A DNA stretch of 64,000 nucleotides, from NCBI GenBank assembly GCA_965212195.1, contig CBDBUW010000015.1, positions 1 through 64,000 on the forward strand. Direction: 5' to 3'. Made by a program: the position numbers and the translations under genes. Below the pieces are notes generated by a model. That model had not been told where the DNA came from, did no database searches, and worked only from the letters and a program-made list of their open reading frames with translations. Of the stretch, positions 51,424 through 60,881 are shown piece by piece. Position 1 is the stretch's first letter. Every line of letters begins with the position of its first letter. This stretch comes from JAJCYK01 sp965212195. Its GTDB lineage: Bacteria; Bacteroidota; Bacteroidia; Cytophagales; Cyclobacteriaceae.

Positions 51424-53376
51424 ATGAATTCAATATACAAGTACGCGGCTACGCTAATATGGGGCGTATACATGATGAGTGCCTGTAGTGCTCCCACGGA
51501 AGAAACAGAATCCTCGCCTCCGGAATATTCTATTGAACAATTTATGAATACGGTGCAAATTTTCGGAGGGTCATTTTCTCCGGATGAAAGCAAAATACTG
51601 TTCACCAGTAAGGAAACCGGGATCTTCAATTCGTATTCCATCCCGGTAGACGGAGGTGATCCCCAACAATTGACCGATTCAGAAACAGATTACGCCATGG
51701 CCCTTTCCTATTTTCCTGAGGACGAAAGGTTTCTCTTTACCAGGGACCAAGGGGGTAATGAGATCAATCACGTGTACTTGCGAAATATGGACGGCAGTAT
51801 CCAGGACCTGACGCCCGACTCCACCGCCAAAGCTCAATTTTACGGATGGGCTCAGGACGACCAGAGTTTTTTCATTACCACCAATAAAAGAGACCCGCGA
51901 TATTTCGACCTATACGAAGTTGCCCTTGGTGACCACCAACCGTCTGCGGAAGGCAATCTTTTCATTACGGAGATGGTTTATGAGAATAATGGTTATAGCA
52001 TTGGTGCTATATCACCAAACAAACAATATATAGCCTTGGTGGAAAATATCACTACCAATGATAACAACCTGTATCTTTATGATAAAGCTTCCGGTGAAAC
52101 CAAGTTGCTTAGTCCACATGAGGAGTTTGCTACCTATTTTCCTCAGTATTTTAGCTTGGATAACAAGACTTTATACTTTACCAGCAATGAGGGTGGAGAA
52201 TTCAGTTCACTGCGCAGTTACGACCTGGAAACAGGAGAAAAGAAAGTGGTAGAGGCCGTAGATTGGGATATCAATTTTGCAGGCTTGTCCAAGCATGGTA
52301 AATATCGATACCTGGGGATCAACGCCGATGCCAAGACTGAAATCCGCATATACGACGAGAACAATAATCTGCTGGAACTTCCTTCTTTACCCGATGGTGA
52401 AATAACCTCCATCAGGATCTCTCCAAGTGAGGAACTGATGATGTTCTATGTCAATAGTTCTACAGCTCCTAGCAACCTATACGTTTATAATTTTGAAAGC
52501 AGAGCATATAGCCAACTGACCAGCACCATGAATCCGGAAATAGAGCAGGATCATCTGGTAGATGGTGAAGTAATACGTTTTGAGTCTTTTGATGGGCTGG
52601 AGATCCCAGCACTGCTTTATAAGCCCAAGGGTATTCAGCCTGGGGAACTACGACCCGCAATCCTTGATATCCACGGAGGTCCCGGCGGGCAACGAAGGTT
52701 GAACTATCAGTCACGCGTGCAGTACTTGGTAAACCATGGATATGTGGTGCTTTCGGTCAACAACCGGGGAAGCTCAGGATATGGTAAAACCTTTTATGCG
52801 GCCGATGATCTTAAGCACGGAGATGTGGACTTAAAGGATTGCATCTGGTCCAAAAAATATCTGGAAAGCACCGGGTTCGTCGACCCCCATAAAATTGGTA
52901 TCATGGGAGGCAGTTACGGTGGTTACATGGTTATGGCCGCTCTGACATTTGCTCCTGAAGAATTTACTGTTGGGGTAAACTACTTCGGCGTAACGAACTG
53001 GTTACGCACACTTAACAGCATTCCACCTTGGTGGGAATCCTTTAGAGAAGCCCTCTATAAAGAGATCGGACATCCGGTAGAGGACTCTGTGGCGCTGTAC
53101 AATAAGTCACCCCTATTCCATGCCGATAAAATAACCAAGCCCATGATCGTGCTTCAGGGGTTCAATGACCCCCGGGTGATCAAACCTGAAAGTGATGATA
53201 TTGTAGCTGCCGCAGAAGCCAATGGAGTACCTGTAGAATATGTGGTTTTTGAAGACGAGGGACATGGATTCCTGAAAAAGGAGAATCAAATAGAAGCCTC
53301 TCAAAAAGTATTGAATTTCCTTGATAAATATTTATGGCAAAAAGAACCGGAAGAGGCAGCCGCTTCGACTCCCTAA
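51424..53376 (+). CDS. S9-family prolyl oligopeptidase-type peptidase (lipoprotein)
   Basis: Starting at the ATG at 51424 gives a 650-residue protein with a lipoprotein signal (MMSACSAP, Cys20). The N-terminal beta-propeller (about 35-395: FGGSFSPDESKILFTSKETG, FLFTRDQGGNEI, LYLYDKASGETKLLSP) is followed by the alpha/beta hydrolase domain. The catalytic residues are Ser497 (GGSYGGYMV), Asp582 (GFNDPRV) and His614 (DEGHGF). Members cleave short peptides after proline or alanine in the periplasm. The longer frame extending to 51316 would place a second, unlikely N terminus before the lipobox. It is followed by a good hairpin terminator. Confidence 0.94.
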   Translation: MNSIYKYAATLIWGVYMMSACSAPTEETESSPPEYSIEQFMNTVQIFGGSFSPDESKILFTSKETGIFNSYSIPVDGGDPQQLTDSETDYAMALSYFPEDERFLFTRDQGGNEINHVYLRNMDGSIQDLTPDSTAKAQFYGWAQDDQSFFITTNKRDPRYFDLYEVALGDHQPSAEGNLFITEMVYENNGYSIGAISPNKQYIALVENITTNDNNLYLYDKASGETKLLSPHEEFATYFPQYFSLDNKTLYFTSNEGGEFSSLRSYDLETGEKKVVEAVDWDINFAGLSKHGKYRYLGINADAKTEIRIYDENNNLLELPSLPDGEITSIRISPSEELMMFYVNSSTAPSNLYVYNFESRAYSQLTSTMNPEIEQDHLVDGEVIRFESFDGLEIPALLYKPKGIQPGELRPAILDIHGGPGGQRRLNYQSRVQYLVNHGYVVLSVNNRGSSGYGKTFYAADDLKHGDVDLKDCIWSKKYLESTGFVDPHKIGIMGGSYGGYMVMAALTFAPEEFTVGVNYFGVTNWLRTLNSIPPWWESFREALYKEIGHPVEDSVALYNKSPLFHADKITKPMIVLQGFNDPRVIKPESDDIVAAAEANGVPVEYVVFEDEGHGFLKKENQIEASQKVLNFLDKYLWQKEPEEAAASTP

Positions 53377-53385
53377 GATAATCGA

Positions 53386-53404
53386 CCCCGGCGTTATGCC
53401 GGGG
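53386..53404. terminator. Bidirectional terminator between convergent genes
   Basis: CCCCGGC (53386-53392) and GCCGGGG (53398-53404) form a perfect 7-bp stem between the S9 peptidase and the fatty-acid-hydroxylase-like gene. T-rich sequence follows on the plus side. Confidence 0.75.
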
Positions 53405-54223
53405 TTAATAATCCGTCTTTATAGTATTGTCGAAGGGTATCTTAAATTGGTATCCCACATTCTCATCCAGTTCCGGGTCCAGCACATCTAATCCATAATT
53501 GATTTTTTTAGGATCGTCGTACACCATGGTGCCAAATATGCGATCCCAAAAGGAAAACATATTGCCGAAATTGGAATCCGTCCAGGGTCTTTCAAAGTGA
53601 TGGTGGAACTTGTGCATGTTGGGACTGATAAATACCAAACTCAAGGTCTTGTCCAGCCAATGGGGCACGGTGATGTTGGCATGAGTCAGGTAAGTGAAGA
53701 AAATGGTAACGACGCGGTATATCACATAAAACGCCAAGGGCGCTCCAGCTACTACAATAGCAAACAGAGCAAAAACCTCCCGCAACACATAGTCTCCCGG
53801 ATGATGACGGGTGCCGGTAGTGGCATCCACTTTGGTATCGCTGTGATGAATCATGTGGAACTTCCACATCCATTTGAACTTGTGGAGCAGGTAATGCACA
53901 AAATACTGACCTATCAGATCCAGTATCAGTACTGCAATTAGTAATTCTGCCCAAACCGGAAGGGTTATATAATGAAGGAGTCCAATTTGATTACTACCCA
54001 CCCAGCTGAAAACCCCAACTGTCAGTAGGCCAAAAATCAAGTTTATGGTCAGGCTTGTAGCCAGGAATACCAGATTGACACCTGCATGTCGCCATTTGCG
54101 GTAGCGGAACTTGAAGAGTGGAGCTGCTCCTTCCAGCAGCCAGTTAAAAGAAAGGCAGCCCAATACCCAGGCTAGCTTTTGCCAGGCTGGCATAACTTCA
54201 AAGAAATTCAAAAACGCTTCCAT
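53405..54223 (-). CDS. Fatty-acid hydroxylase/sterol-desaturase-family membrane protein
   Basis: The 272-residue integral membrane protein carries the three His boxes of the family: HYLLH (110-114), HMIHH (123-127) and HKFHHH (204-209). These are expected to bind a di-iron centre. About four membrane segments surround them (LAWVLGCLSFNWLLEG, VNLVFLATSLTINLIFGLL, AELLIAVLILDLIG, IVVAGAPLAFYVIYR). It probably hydroxylates or desaturates a lipid, but the substrate cannot be read from the sequence. It ends only 1 bp beyond the shared terminator and is transcribed alone. Family assignment is firm. Confidence 0.92.
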   Translation of the reverse strand: MEAFLNFFEVMPAWQKLAWVLGCLSFNWLLEGAAPLFKFRYRKWRHAGVNLVFLATSLTINLIFGLLTVGVFSWVGSNQIGLLHYITLPVWAELLIAVLILDLIGQYFVHYLLHKFKWMWKFHMIHHSDTKVDATTGTRHHPGDYVLREVFALFAIVVAGAPLAFYVIYRVVTIFFTYLTHANITVPHWLDKTLSLVFISPNMHKFHHHFERPWTDSNFGNMFSFWDRIFGTMVYDDPKKINYGLDVLDPELDENVGYQFKIPFDNTIKTDY

Positions 54224-54298
54224 AATCTACCGATTGCCTAATCGAAATTACGCAATTAACGGAAGATCCGAAAATAAGGCTTAGTAAGGAACTTCTGC

Positions 54299-54901
54299 TT
54301 ATCGATTCACATCAACGATATCCCCATTCAGGTATAAGTCCTGCAGGTCTTGGCGGCTTATTTGGTATTCTTCCTCCAGGAAATTTTCAGCCTTATCAAT
54401 GGTGTAAAGTTTGGAAGATCTGGCCACTTCAAATTTGTTGGTTACAAATACAATTTCCTGAGAACTTACTTCCGTCACCTTCATCAAAGAATAATAGTCT
54501 CCTTCGGTTTTATACTCATAAACATCACCGACCTGGGGACTGTTTATAAAGGCTTGGTTGTCCTTTTTATTTTTACTGCCGGCGAAAGCCATCCAACCCA
54601 CAAACAATGCGATGATAAGCAATCCGCTGAAATGCCAAAAGGGAGTCTTTAGTTGCGATTTAAAAGTTGAAAATGCACTTTTGAAAGTTTGAGGCATTTC
54701 TTTTTCCTTCAAAGTCTGCTTACAGTGCTGACATTGGCTGGCACCACTTTTCCCCATTGGAAAAACGGGTATCCAAAAAACATGGGCATACTTTCCAAAA
54801 ACGGAAATATCCACGCAGTCTGATTCATTACAATGGGGGCATGCGACCTCGGTTAAGTGCTCTGATTTTAAGTGGCTGGAGTTAGAACCAAAGATGATCA
54901 T
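54299..54901 (-). CDS. Zinc-ribbon protein with single membrane helix
   Basis: The 200-residue protein begins with a zinc-ribbon. CPHC (Cys21, Cys24) with Cys29 nearby forms the first half, and CQHC (Cys57, Cys60) the second. A single transmembrane helix (HFSGLLIIALFVGWMAF, about 89-105) follows, then an extracytoplasmic region with DVYEYKTEGDYYSLMKVTEV. It is likely a membrane protein with the ribbon in the cytoplasm. Similar uncharacterised proteins occur in Bacteroidota. It sits 75 bp downstream of the fatty-acid-hydroxylase-like gene start on the same strand, but the sequence gives no functional link. Confidence 0.75.
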   Translation of the reverse strand: MIIFGSNSSHLKSEHLTEVACPHCNESDCVDISVFGKYAHVFWIPVFPMGKSGASQCQHCKQTLKEKEMPQTFKSAFSTFKSQLKTPFWHFSGLLIIALFVGWMAFAGSKNKKDNQAFINSPQVGDVYEYKTEGDYYSLMKVTEVSSQEIVFVTNKFEVARSSKLYTIDKAENFLEEEYQISRQDLQDLYLNGDIVDVNR

Positions 54902-54992
54902 AAAAAATTATTTTATTAAGCTGCTAATATCAAAACGGATATTCAAATAAACCATCCGTTTGTGACAAAGCACCAACTGAAGTTAGTTTTTA

Positions 54993-55511
54993 TTACTTTT
55001 TCAACCTTAACAGAAAGTTAAAAAATCGGCTTTGATCAAATCCCCTTACCATGTTAAGAAAACTGTCGGCCTTCCCCACCAGAAACTTAAGCTCCTTGGT
55101 CACTTGTTTCAATTCTTTGGTGTGCGGGGTCTGGTCATCTTTAAGGTTTTCCACCTGACCCAGTACTTTGATCACCGGCTGCAACTCTCTTTTTCGGCGT
55201 TCTCTGGCGATTTGCCGGGTGATTTCCCACATGTCTTTTTCAGAGCTAAAATACTCCTTTCGATCCCCTGGTTTGTGGGCTTTGTGAATGAGACCCCAGT
55301 CCATCAATGCCCTGATATTCATATTGGCATTGCCTCTGCTGATGTGTAACTCATCCATGATCTGCTCAGTGGTAAGGCTTTGCGGGGAGATAAGCAATAG
55401 GGCATGGATCTGTGCCATAGTTTTGTTGATACCCCAGTGAGAGCCGAGGGTACCCCATGCCTGGATTAGCAACTCCTTGGCTTCCTGATAGCTTAATTCG
55501 GCATTTGGCAC
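54993..55511 (-). CDS. GbsR-type (MarR-fold) transcriptional regulator
   Basis: The 172-residue protein has a winged helix at about 20-90 (ALLLISPQSLTTEQIMDELHISRGNANMNIRALMDWGLIHK, shown here in parts). The recognition-helix segment ISRGNANMNIRAL is distinctive of GbsR-like regulators, as is GDRKEYFSSEKDMWE. The C-terminal region is a long coiled coil (LKQVTKELKFLVGKADSFL). Members often control osmoprotectant or lipid genes, but no such target is adjacent. The start is GTG at 55511; the nearby ATG is out of frame. An AT-rich inverted repeat lies upstream at 55558-55603 and may be its operator. Confidence 0.9.
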   Translation of the reverse strand: MPNAELSYQEAKELLIQAWGTLGSHWGINKTMAQIHALLLISPQSLTTEQIMDELHISRGNANMNIRALMDWGLIHKAHKPGDRKEYFSSEKDMWEITRQIARERRKRELQPVIKVLGQVENLKDDQTPHTKELKQVTKELKFLVGKADSFLNMVRGFDQSRFFNFLLRLKK

Positions 55512-55557
55512 CCTTGAATTTACAGAAAAAGCCCAAATCTTCTACATGATTATCATA

Positions 55558-55603
55558 ATTTCTAAAACATTTTTATTTTCAGAAATGTTTGAAAATTAGA
55601 AAT
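55558..55603. promoter_or_regulatory. AT-rich inverted repeat, candidate GbsR operator
   Basis: ATTTCTAAAACATTT (55558-55572) and the right arm AAATGTTT..GAAAATTAGAAAT (55583-55603) are imperfectly complementary. The repeat lies between the divergent GbsR-type gene and the small gene at 55658, where a shared operator would fit. Confidence 0.4.
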
Positions 55604-55657
55604 ATTATATATTACATTGCTATTCGTAACCGCAGAGTCCTGAAAAATCCTCAATGA

Positions 55658-55903
55658 ATGGAAAAGCCAGTTAAACATTATTGGAATGTCCTACAACAGT
55701 GGCGGGTAATAGAGGATCACCCCCATCCTGATGACTACATCGTGGTGATGGCACCTGGTTGGGACGGCGAAACCTTGATTGAGCATTCTTTGCACAAGTC
55801 GGAACTAAGCGCACAAGACCGGGCTCGATATTTAATGGATAAATACGAAGCCAAAAAGATCAAGATCTACTATCCGAATGGCCGAAGCAAAACCTTGAGA
55901 TAA
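55658..55903 (+). CDS. Small hypothetical protein (81 residues)
   Basis: The 81-residue protein has coding-like composition: VLQQWRVIEDHPHPDDYIVVMAPGW, then GETLIEHSLHKSELSAQDRARYLMDKYEAKKIKIYY. It is soluble with no signal or membrane segment. The start is the ATG at 55658, 146 bp from the divergently transcribed GbsR-type gene with an inverted repeat between them. Its stop lies 7 bp from the convergent stop of the next gene. It is not recognised as a known family. Regulation by the GbsR-like protein is possible but inferred only from position. Confidence 0.6.
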   Translation: MEKPVKHYWNVLQQWRVIEDHPHPDDYIVVMAPGWDGETLIEHSLHKSELSAQDRARYLMDKYEAKKIKIYYPNGRSKTLR

Positions 55904-55909
55904 CCTGCT

Positions 55910-58900
55910 TCATTCGGATCGTAGGTCCGGATAGTTGGGAGCTAGTAGCTCCTGAGCATCTCCTAATAATTGGCGATACTCTTGCCAAGGGCCTTTGAAA
56001 AAACCATTGGTCTTATTGAGAATATCTTCTACTGCTTTATGTGCAATCCCTACAGCGAACTCCTGATTTTGGGTCCAAGCCACCAGCGGCGACTCCATTA
56101 GGTACGATGCTTCCTGCAATTTGCTTACCACTAGACTGGCATCTCGGTATATGCCCTGTGTGTCTTCCGGGGGAAAAATGAGGCCTAAGATAATATCGAT
56201 GCTATCTGACAGTGCGTTTCCTTTTGCTATCAACTCTTTACGGCCGGATTGCCCTTTTAGTTTTTTATTAATGTAGGTGATGGAAGCCTTAGATTCCCTT
56301 AGCCGGTCAGCGGCGGCAGTTACTACCTCCACTCTAGCCAGGTGTTTCTTGATCCGACTGTCTTTCTCCTTCATCTGCTGTGGTGTCAATTCCAGACGAG
56401 GGTCTTTAATTACCGTTACCTGGGATTGGGCGGTATCCCCCTGATATATTAACAAAACCTGGTAATCACCCGGCGGTACATGTACTCCAGATTTTGGAGC
56501 AGATTTTTTCTCAGGTACTTTTTGGTGTGGATATCGCACGGCGTCCCTGGTCAATTCCCAATTGGTGCGATTGATACCATGTTGAGGAGTTTTGTAGAGG
56601 GTACGCAACAGGCCTTGATGATCGTGGATCTCAATGCGAACACTGTCCGCTAAGGGGTCCTCTTTATCGGACGAAGATGAAACTTCCGGAATATAGTAAC
56701 TAAGCAGAGCCCCATAAGGTCGATTCTCTCCTTCGAAAAGAGCATCTCCTATTTTACCTTTCCGGTAACCAAAGGATTCTCCAATGTTGACCAGATAGGC
56801 ATCCGGCGGGGGGAACACCTGCAATTTATCTGAGAGGATGTTATTGGCTCCTTGCTGCGACAGTTCTCTTAGGGGTGTAAGGTCATCCATTATCCAAAAT
56901 GCCCGGCCAAAAGTACCCAGTACCAGGTCTCCTTCCCGCTCCTGAATCACCATATCCATGGTAGGAACTGTGGGGTAGCCGTTGGTCCATTTGCTCCAGG
57001 AAGAACCGGCATCCAGGCTGACGTACAAACCTGACTCCGTACCGCAGAAGTATAGGTTGGGAGCTACCGGATCCTGTACAAAGGAATAGACGAAGCCCCA
57101 GACATCGCCTTCATTCAAAATTCGACTCCAACTGCGACCATAGTCTTTAGTATGATACAAATAGGGAGTCCAGTTGTCACGCCGGTGGTCGTCAAAAACC
57201 ACAAAGGCCTCCCCCTTATGATGTTTGCTAACATGTATGTGAGGTATCCAGGTGTTGGCGGGTACCCCTTTTATTGCTCCGATTACATTGGTCCATGACC
57301 TGCCACCATCCCGGGTCACTTGTAGATTACCATCGTCAGTACCTACCCAAATAACCCCTTGCTCCAATTTACTGGGAACTACGGAAATAATAGTGGTGTA
57401 ATTTTCTGCGCCGGTGTTATCGTAGGTGAGTCCTCCGGTATTCAGCTGGTCTTGCTTTTGAGGATCATTGGTAGTAAGGTCAGGAGAGATAACTTCCCAG
57501 CTGGCTCCATAATCCTTGCTTTTGAGTAAATACTGACTCCCGTAGTACACCACCTTGTTGTCAAAAGGATCCAGGGCAATTCCCGCATTCCAATTGAAAC
57601 GCAATGGAATACCTTCAGGATGCTGAGGACGCACCCGCAAAAGCTGACCGCTGGTAGTATGGTAGCGGAAAAGATTTCCCTTTTGACCCATGGACCAACC
57701 ATAATCGCTATTCACAGGATCAGGTACCATGTCAAAGCCATCGCCCACACTTAAGCGCTGCCAATACATATTGCGAATACCTCCCTTGAACCAGACCTGG
57801 CTGGGCCCCTTCCATGACCCGTTGTCTTGCAGCCCTCCGTAAACGTTATAGGGAAAATCATTGTCTACGCGGACATGATAGAATTGTGCCAAAGGCAGGT
57901 TATCGAAAAACCGCCACTTCTTCCCCCTGTCGAAGGTAATGTTGGCGCCGCCGTCATGCCCCAATAGTATAAACTCATTATTTTGAGGGTGACTCCACCA
58001 GGCATGATGATCGGTGTGTACCTTGTTACCGGGTACAAAAGTTTCCCAGGTTTTACCACCATCTTCACTAATGGTCACCTCGGTAGCTATGCTGTAAACC
58101 CTATTCTCATTTTGGGTATCCACGTAAATATCTGCATAGTAAAACGGACGATCACCTATATTTTTATCGCCAGCTTTGGACCTTTTCTTCCAGGTACGCC
58201 CTCCATCTTCAGATCTATAGATCGCATTCTTTTTACTTTCAACATAGGCATAAACGATGTTGGGATTGGTAGGGGCCACTGAAAGCCCTATACGTCCCAG
58301 ATCACCTTCAGGTAAGCCATCTTCATGGGTGCGCTTGGTCCAACTTTCACCCCCATCATTACTCACATAGATCCCGGAGCCGGACCCACCTGATTTGAAA
58401 AACCAAGGCCATCGGCGATATTCCCACATTCCAGCATATAGTTTATTGGGGTTTTGGGGATCGACCACCAAGTCAGAGGCCCCAGTTCTATCATTCACAA
58501 AGAGGGTTTTCCGCCAGGTGCGACCACCATCGGTTGTTTTGAATACACCGCGGTGCGGGCTATCACCCCAAGCGGAGCCGGTTACCGCAATTACCAGGGT
58601 ATTAGGATCATCGCGATGTTGAATTATCCGATGAATTGTGCGGGTTTTTTCTAAACCCATCAATTGCCAGTTTTGCCCGCCATCGAGGCTTCTGTAAATT
58701 CCATACCCGCTGTTCTGACTATTTCTGGGATTGCCTTCACCGGTACCTACCCAGATCTCCGAGGGATTGTTTTGATTGATCTTTACCACGCCAATTGAAG
58801 CCACCACCTGACCGGTAAACAGTGGTTTCCAGGTATCTCCGCCATTTTCGGAATGCCATAGTCCACCTGCAGCCGAACCCAGATAGATGACGCTGGGGTC

Positions 58901-59074
58901 GCTCAATACAACATCAATGCTGGTCACACGGCCACTCATGCCAGCAGGGCCGATATTTCTAGGTTTCAAGCCCGGCACCATATCCATATTTAGTTTTTGT
59001 GAATGCCCATCTTGTGGGAGTTGGATTAGCAAGGTAAGACAGAACAGAAGTGTCTTGGTGAAGGAAGTTTTCAT
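55910..59074 (-). CDS. Large exported Asp-box (BNR/sortilin-like) beta-propeller protein
   Basis: The 1054-residue protein begins at the ATG at 59074 with a signal peptide (MKTSFTKTLLFCLTLLIQLPQDGHSQ); the longer frame adds 50 implausible residues. It contains many Asp-box units of the S-x-D-x-G-x-x-W type (SENGGDTW, SLDGGQNW, TTDGGRTW, SNDGGESW, SEDGGRTW, SEDGGKTW and others) across about 50-750, which fold as one or two beta-propellers. The C-terminal third has LLRTLYKTPQHGINRTNWELT and helical sequence. Proteins of this type are often annotated as glycosyl hydrolases or sortilin-like, without proven activity. It is the largest exported protein here; substrate or ligand unknown. Confidence 0.9.
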   Translation of the reverse strand: MKTSFTKTLLFCLTLLIQLPQDGHSQKLNMDMVPGLKPRNIGPAGMSGRVTSIDVVLSDPSVIYLGSAAGGLWHSENGGDTWKPLFTGQVVASIGVVKINQNNPSEIWVGTGEGNPRNSQNSGYGIYRSLDGGQNWQLMGLEKTRTIHRIIQHRDDPNTLVIAVTGSAWGDSPHRGVFKTTDGGRTWRKTLFVNDRTGASDLVVDPQNPNKLYAGMWEYRRWPWFFKSGGSGSGIYVSNDGGESWTKRTHEDGLPEGDLGRIGLSVAPTNPNIVYAYVESKKNAIYRSEDGGRTWKKRSKAGDKNIGDRPFYYADIYVDTQNENRVYSIATEVTISEDGGKTWETFVPGNKVHTDHHAWWSHPQNNEFILLGHDGGANITFDRGKKWRFFDNLPLAQFYHVRVDNDFPYNVYGGLQDNGSWKGPSQVWFKGGIRNMYWQRLSVGDGFDMVPDPVNSDYGWSMGQKGNLFRYHTTSGQLLRVRPQHPEGIPLRFNWNAGIALDPFDNKVVYYGSQYLLKSKDYGASWEVISPDLTTNDPQKQDQLNTGGLTYDNTGAENYTTIISVVPSKLEQGVIWVGTDDGNLQVTRDGGRSWTNVIGAIKGVPANTWIPHIHVSKHHKGEAFVVFDDHRRDNWTPYLYHTKDYGRSWSRILNEGDVWGFVYSFVQDPVAPNLYFCGTESGLYVSLDAGSSWSKWTNGYPTVPTMDMVIQEREGDLVLGTFGRAFWIMDDLTPLRELSQQGANNILSDKLQVFPPPDAYLVNIGESFGYRKGKIGDALFEGENRPYGALLSYYIPEVSSSSDKEDPLADSVRIEIHDHQGLLRTLYKTPQHGINRTNWELTRDAVRYPHQKVPEKKSAPKSGVHVPPGDYQVLLIYQGDTAQSQVTVIKDPRLELTPQQMKEKDSRIKKHLARVEVVTAAADRLRESKASITYINKKLKGQSGRKELIAKGNALSDSIDIILGLIFPPEDTQGIYRDASLVVSKLQEASYLMESPLVAWTQNQEFAVGIAHKAVEDILNKTNGFFKGPWQEYRQLLGDAQELLAPNYPDLRSE

Positions 59075-59286
59075 AATCAGCGTATTAATGAATTGATGAT
59101 TTACAGATTTTTGCAAACATTTCCAACAAGCTTGGTATCTAGGTTGGAGGTAGTTGAAAAGAATGAAGTAGCCCCCCGAGGTTGGGGAATCCTGACCTGG
59201 GAATGACCGAGGTATTCGAGACACAAATACCTGACATTATCCGTAACCCACAGGCATTTTCCGTATATTGAGGTAAACGTATCGGT

Positions 59287-59793
59287 ATGTTGAAGTTTAC
59301 CACGCTAATGATTTTTATGTCCTTTTTATGGGCGCTAGATAGCCCAGCGCAACAAAGGACCCTGGTGCTTAAGCATAAGACTACGGGAAAAGTATATGAA
59401 GTAGATCCTCAAAAGTCTATAAAATACCGGGCACAAGACGGAAAAAAAAGACAGGGGCTTATTGAAGAATTGACAGCAGAATGGATGCTGGTGGACGGCC
59501 GTCAAATTGCCTACGACGAGATCACTATGCTCTCCAGTTGGCACACCCGTAAAAATGGCGGGGCCATTGCAGGTGGCGCTTTACTTACTGGATTTGGCGC
59601 TTTACTCACGGTGGGAGGCGTGGCACTAGCGGCAGATTCCACGGACGAAGACCCCCTAAGCACTGCTATTTTGGCCCCCTCCGGGATATTTATAGCCCTG
59701 ATTGGTTGTGGAACCAGCTATTTGGGCATTAGTGCCATGAAGAAGAAACGATTTAATATGGGAGAGTGGGATTTTGTAGTTCAGAATTATTAG
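59287..59793 (+). CDS. Secreted or membrane-associated protein, unknown function
   Basis: The 168-residue product has a signal peptide (MLKFTTLMIFMSFLWALDSPAQ). A small beta-rich region follows (RTLVLKHKTTGKVYEVDPQKS..IKYRAQDGKKRQGLIEEL). A hydrophobic, Gly/Ala-rich segment with probably two helices (GGAIAGGALLTGFGALLTVGGVALAA and IFIALIGCGTSYLGISAM) comes after, then a short tail. It may be membrane anchored. It ends 4 bp into the convergent gene at 59790. No family was recognised. Confidence 0.65.
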   Translation: MLKFTTLMIFMSFLWALDSPAQQRTLVLKHKTTGKVYEVDPQKSIKYRAQDGKKRQGLIEELTAEWMLVDGRQIAYDEITMLSSWHTRKNGGAIAGGALLTGFGALLTVGGVALAADSTDEDPLSTAILAPSGIFIALIGCGTSYLGISAMKKKRFNMGEWDFVVQNY

Positions 59794-60881
59794 ATTTCAA
59801 TTCGGCGGTCCCTCGCAACCACCGGCCACCTATCCACTACCTCTCCTTCTTGCACCACCAACATTTCCTGGTGAAGCGCAGTAGTAGGGCAAATATGCAT
59901 GGGAATTCCGTAAAGCTCATCACCTACCTTATAGTTTGGGGCATCCGATGTGCGTACTACTAAATGTTCTTCACTGTGAGTGGGGAAATCCACTACATCC
60001 AGTCCTATCAGATTAACCCTGGGATGGGGCATTTCTGAAGCTATGGCCTTATGACCTAAGTCCAGGCACATCATGTCGCCGGTAGGTTTACTGACAATTC
60101 TGGTCAATACTACAGCTGCTGGTAGAAAATCCAGATCAGGCAACTTTTGACCATAACCGTGATCCCACAACAAACTGGTACCAGGGCTAAGTTCTACACC
60201 TTTACGTTGAGCATGTACCGGAAATGTAGGGGAGCCACCAGCCACTACCTGCTTTACCCCGGTCTCCTGTATCAGGTGTTCTACAAAGGAAAATGCTTGA
60301 TCAGAAGCATGAATTCTTTCTGTAATATCGGATTGTCGAAGATGGCCATCGTATACATGCCACCCCTTAAGCTCAATCCCGGGCTGAGCCTTGATAATTT
60401 GGCTCAAAGCCACGGCATCAGGCCCGGCAGCAATTCCTGTTCTGTGCATGCCCACATCCAGATCAATAAACACCTGGGCGGTTAGGTTAGATCCCTGGGC
60501 GAGATCTGCCAGCTGCTGAACTGAATACTGATTGTCAACCAGGCTACTGAATTGGGTTTGCGGATATTTTTGTACAAGCTCCAGAAATCGACTAATATGA
60601 GGTCCGCTCAATTGATAAGCCAGAAGCACATCAAGAGCCTGGCATTGCGCCAGCATTTCCGCTTCTGCAATAGTAGCGCATTTGAATTTATTGATCCCCT
60701 GTCGTTGCTGCATACCCACTATCTGAGGGGACTTATGGGTTTTGACATGCGGTCGCAAGCGCTCGGCACTTCCAGCTATACGGATCATTTCCTGAATATT
60801 ATGATCGATCCTTTGCGGATAGACCAACAAGCAAGGTGTGGCCACATTTTCAGGATATTTCAGTTGATACCAGCCCGACAT
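59790..60881 (-). CDS. PLP-dependent D-threonine aldolase/D-serine dehydratase-like enzyme
   Basis: The 363-residue enzyme (ATG at 60881) has the alanine-racemase-like TIM barrel of the D-threonine aldolase/D-serine dehydratase group. The PLP lysine lies in RPHVKTHKS (Lys47), and an IDLDVGMHRTGI strand follows near 140-151. A GHYDGH-like VYDGHLRQ segment lies at about 176. A C-terminal metal pair HICPTT (His329, Cys331) matches the Zn ligands of that group. It likely cleaves or dehydrates a D-beta-hydroxy amino acid. Its start overlaps the stop of the P5C dehydrogenase gene in TGATG, so the two are coupled. The exact substrate is unknown. Confidence 0.92.
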   Translation of the reverse strand: MSGWYQLKYPENVATPCLLVYPQRIDHNIQEMIRIAGSAERLRPHVKTHKSPQIVGMQQRQGINKFKCATIAEAEMLAQCQALDVLLAYQLSGPHISRFLELVQKYPQTQFSSLVDNQYSVQQLADLAQGSNLTAQVFIDLDVGMHRTGIAAGPDAVALSQIIKAQPGIELKGWHVYDGHLRQSDITERIHASDQAFSFVEHLIQETGVKQVVAGGSPTFPVHAQRKGVELSPGTSLLWDHGYGQKLPDLDFLPAAVVLTRIVSKPTGDMMCLDLGHKAIASEMPHPRVNLIGLDVVDFPTHSEEHLVVRTSDAPNYKVGDELYGIPMHICPTTALHQEMLVVQEGEVVDRWPVVARDRRIEI

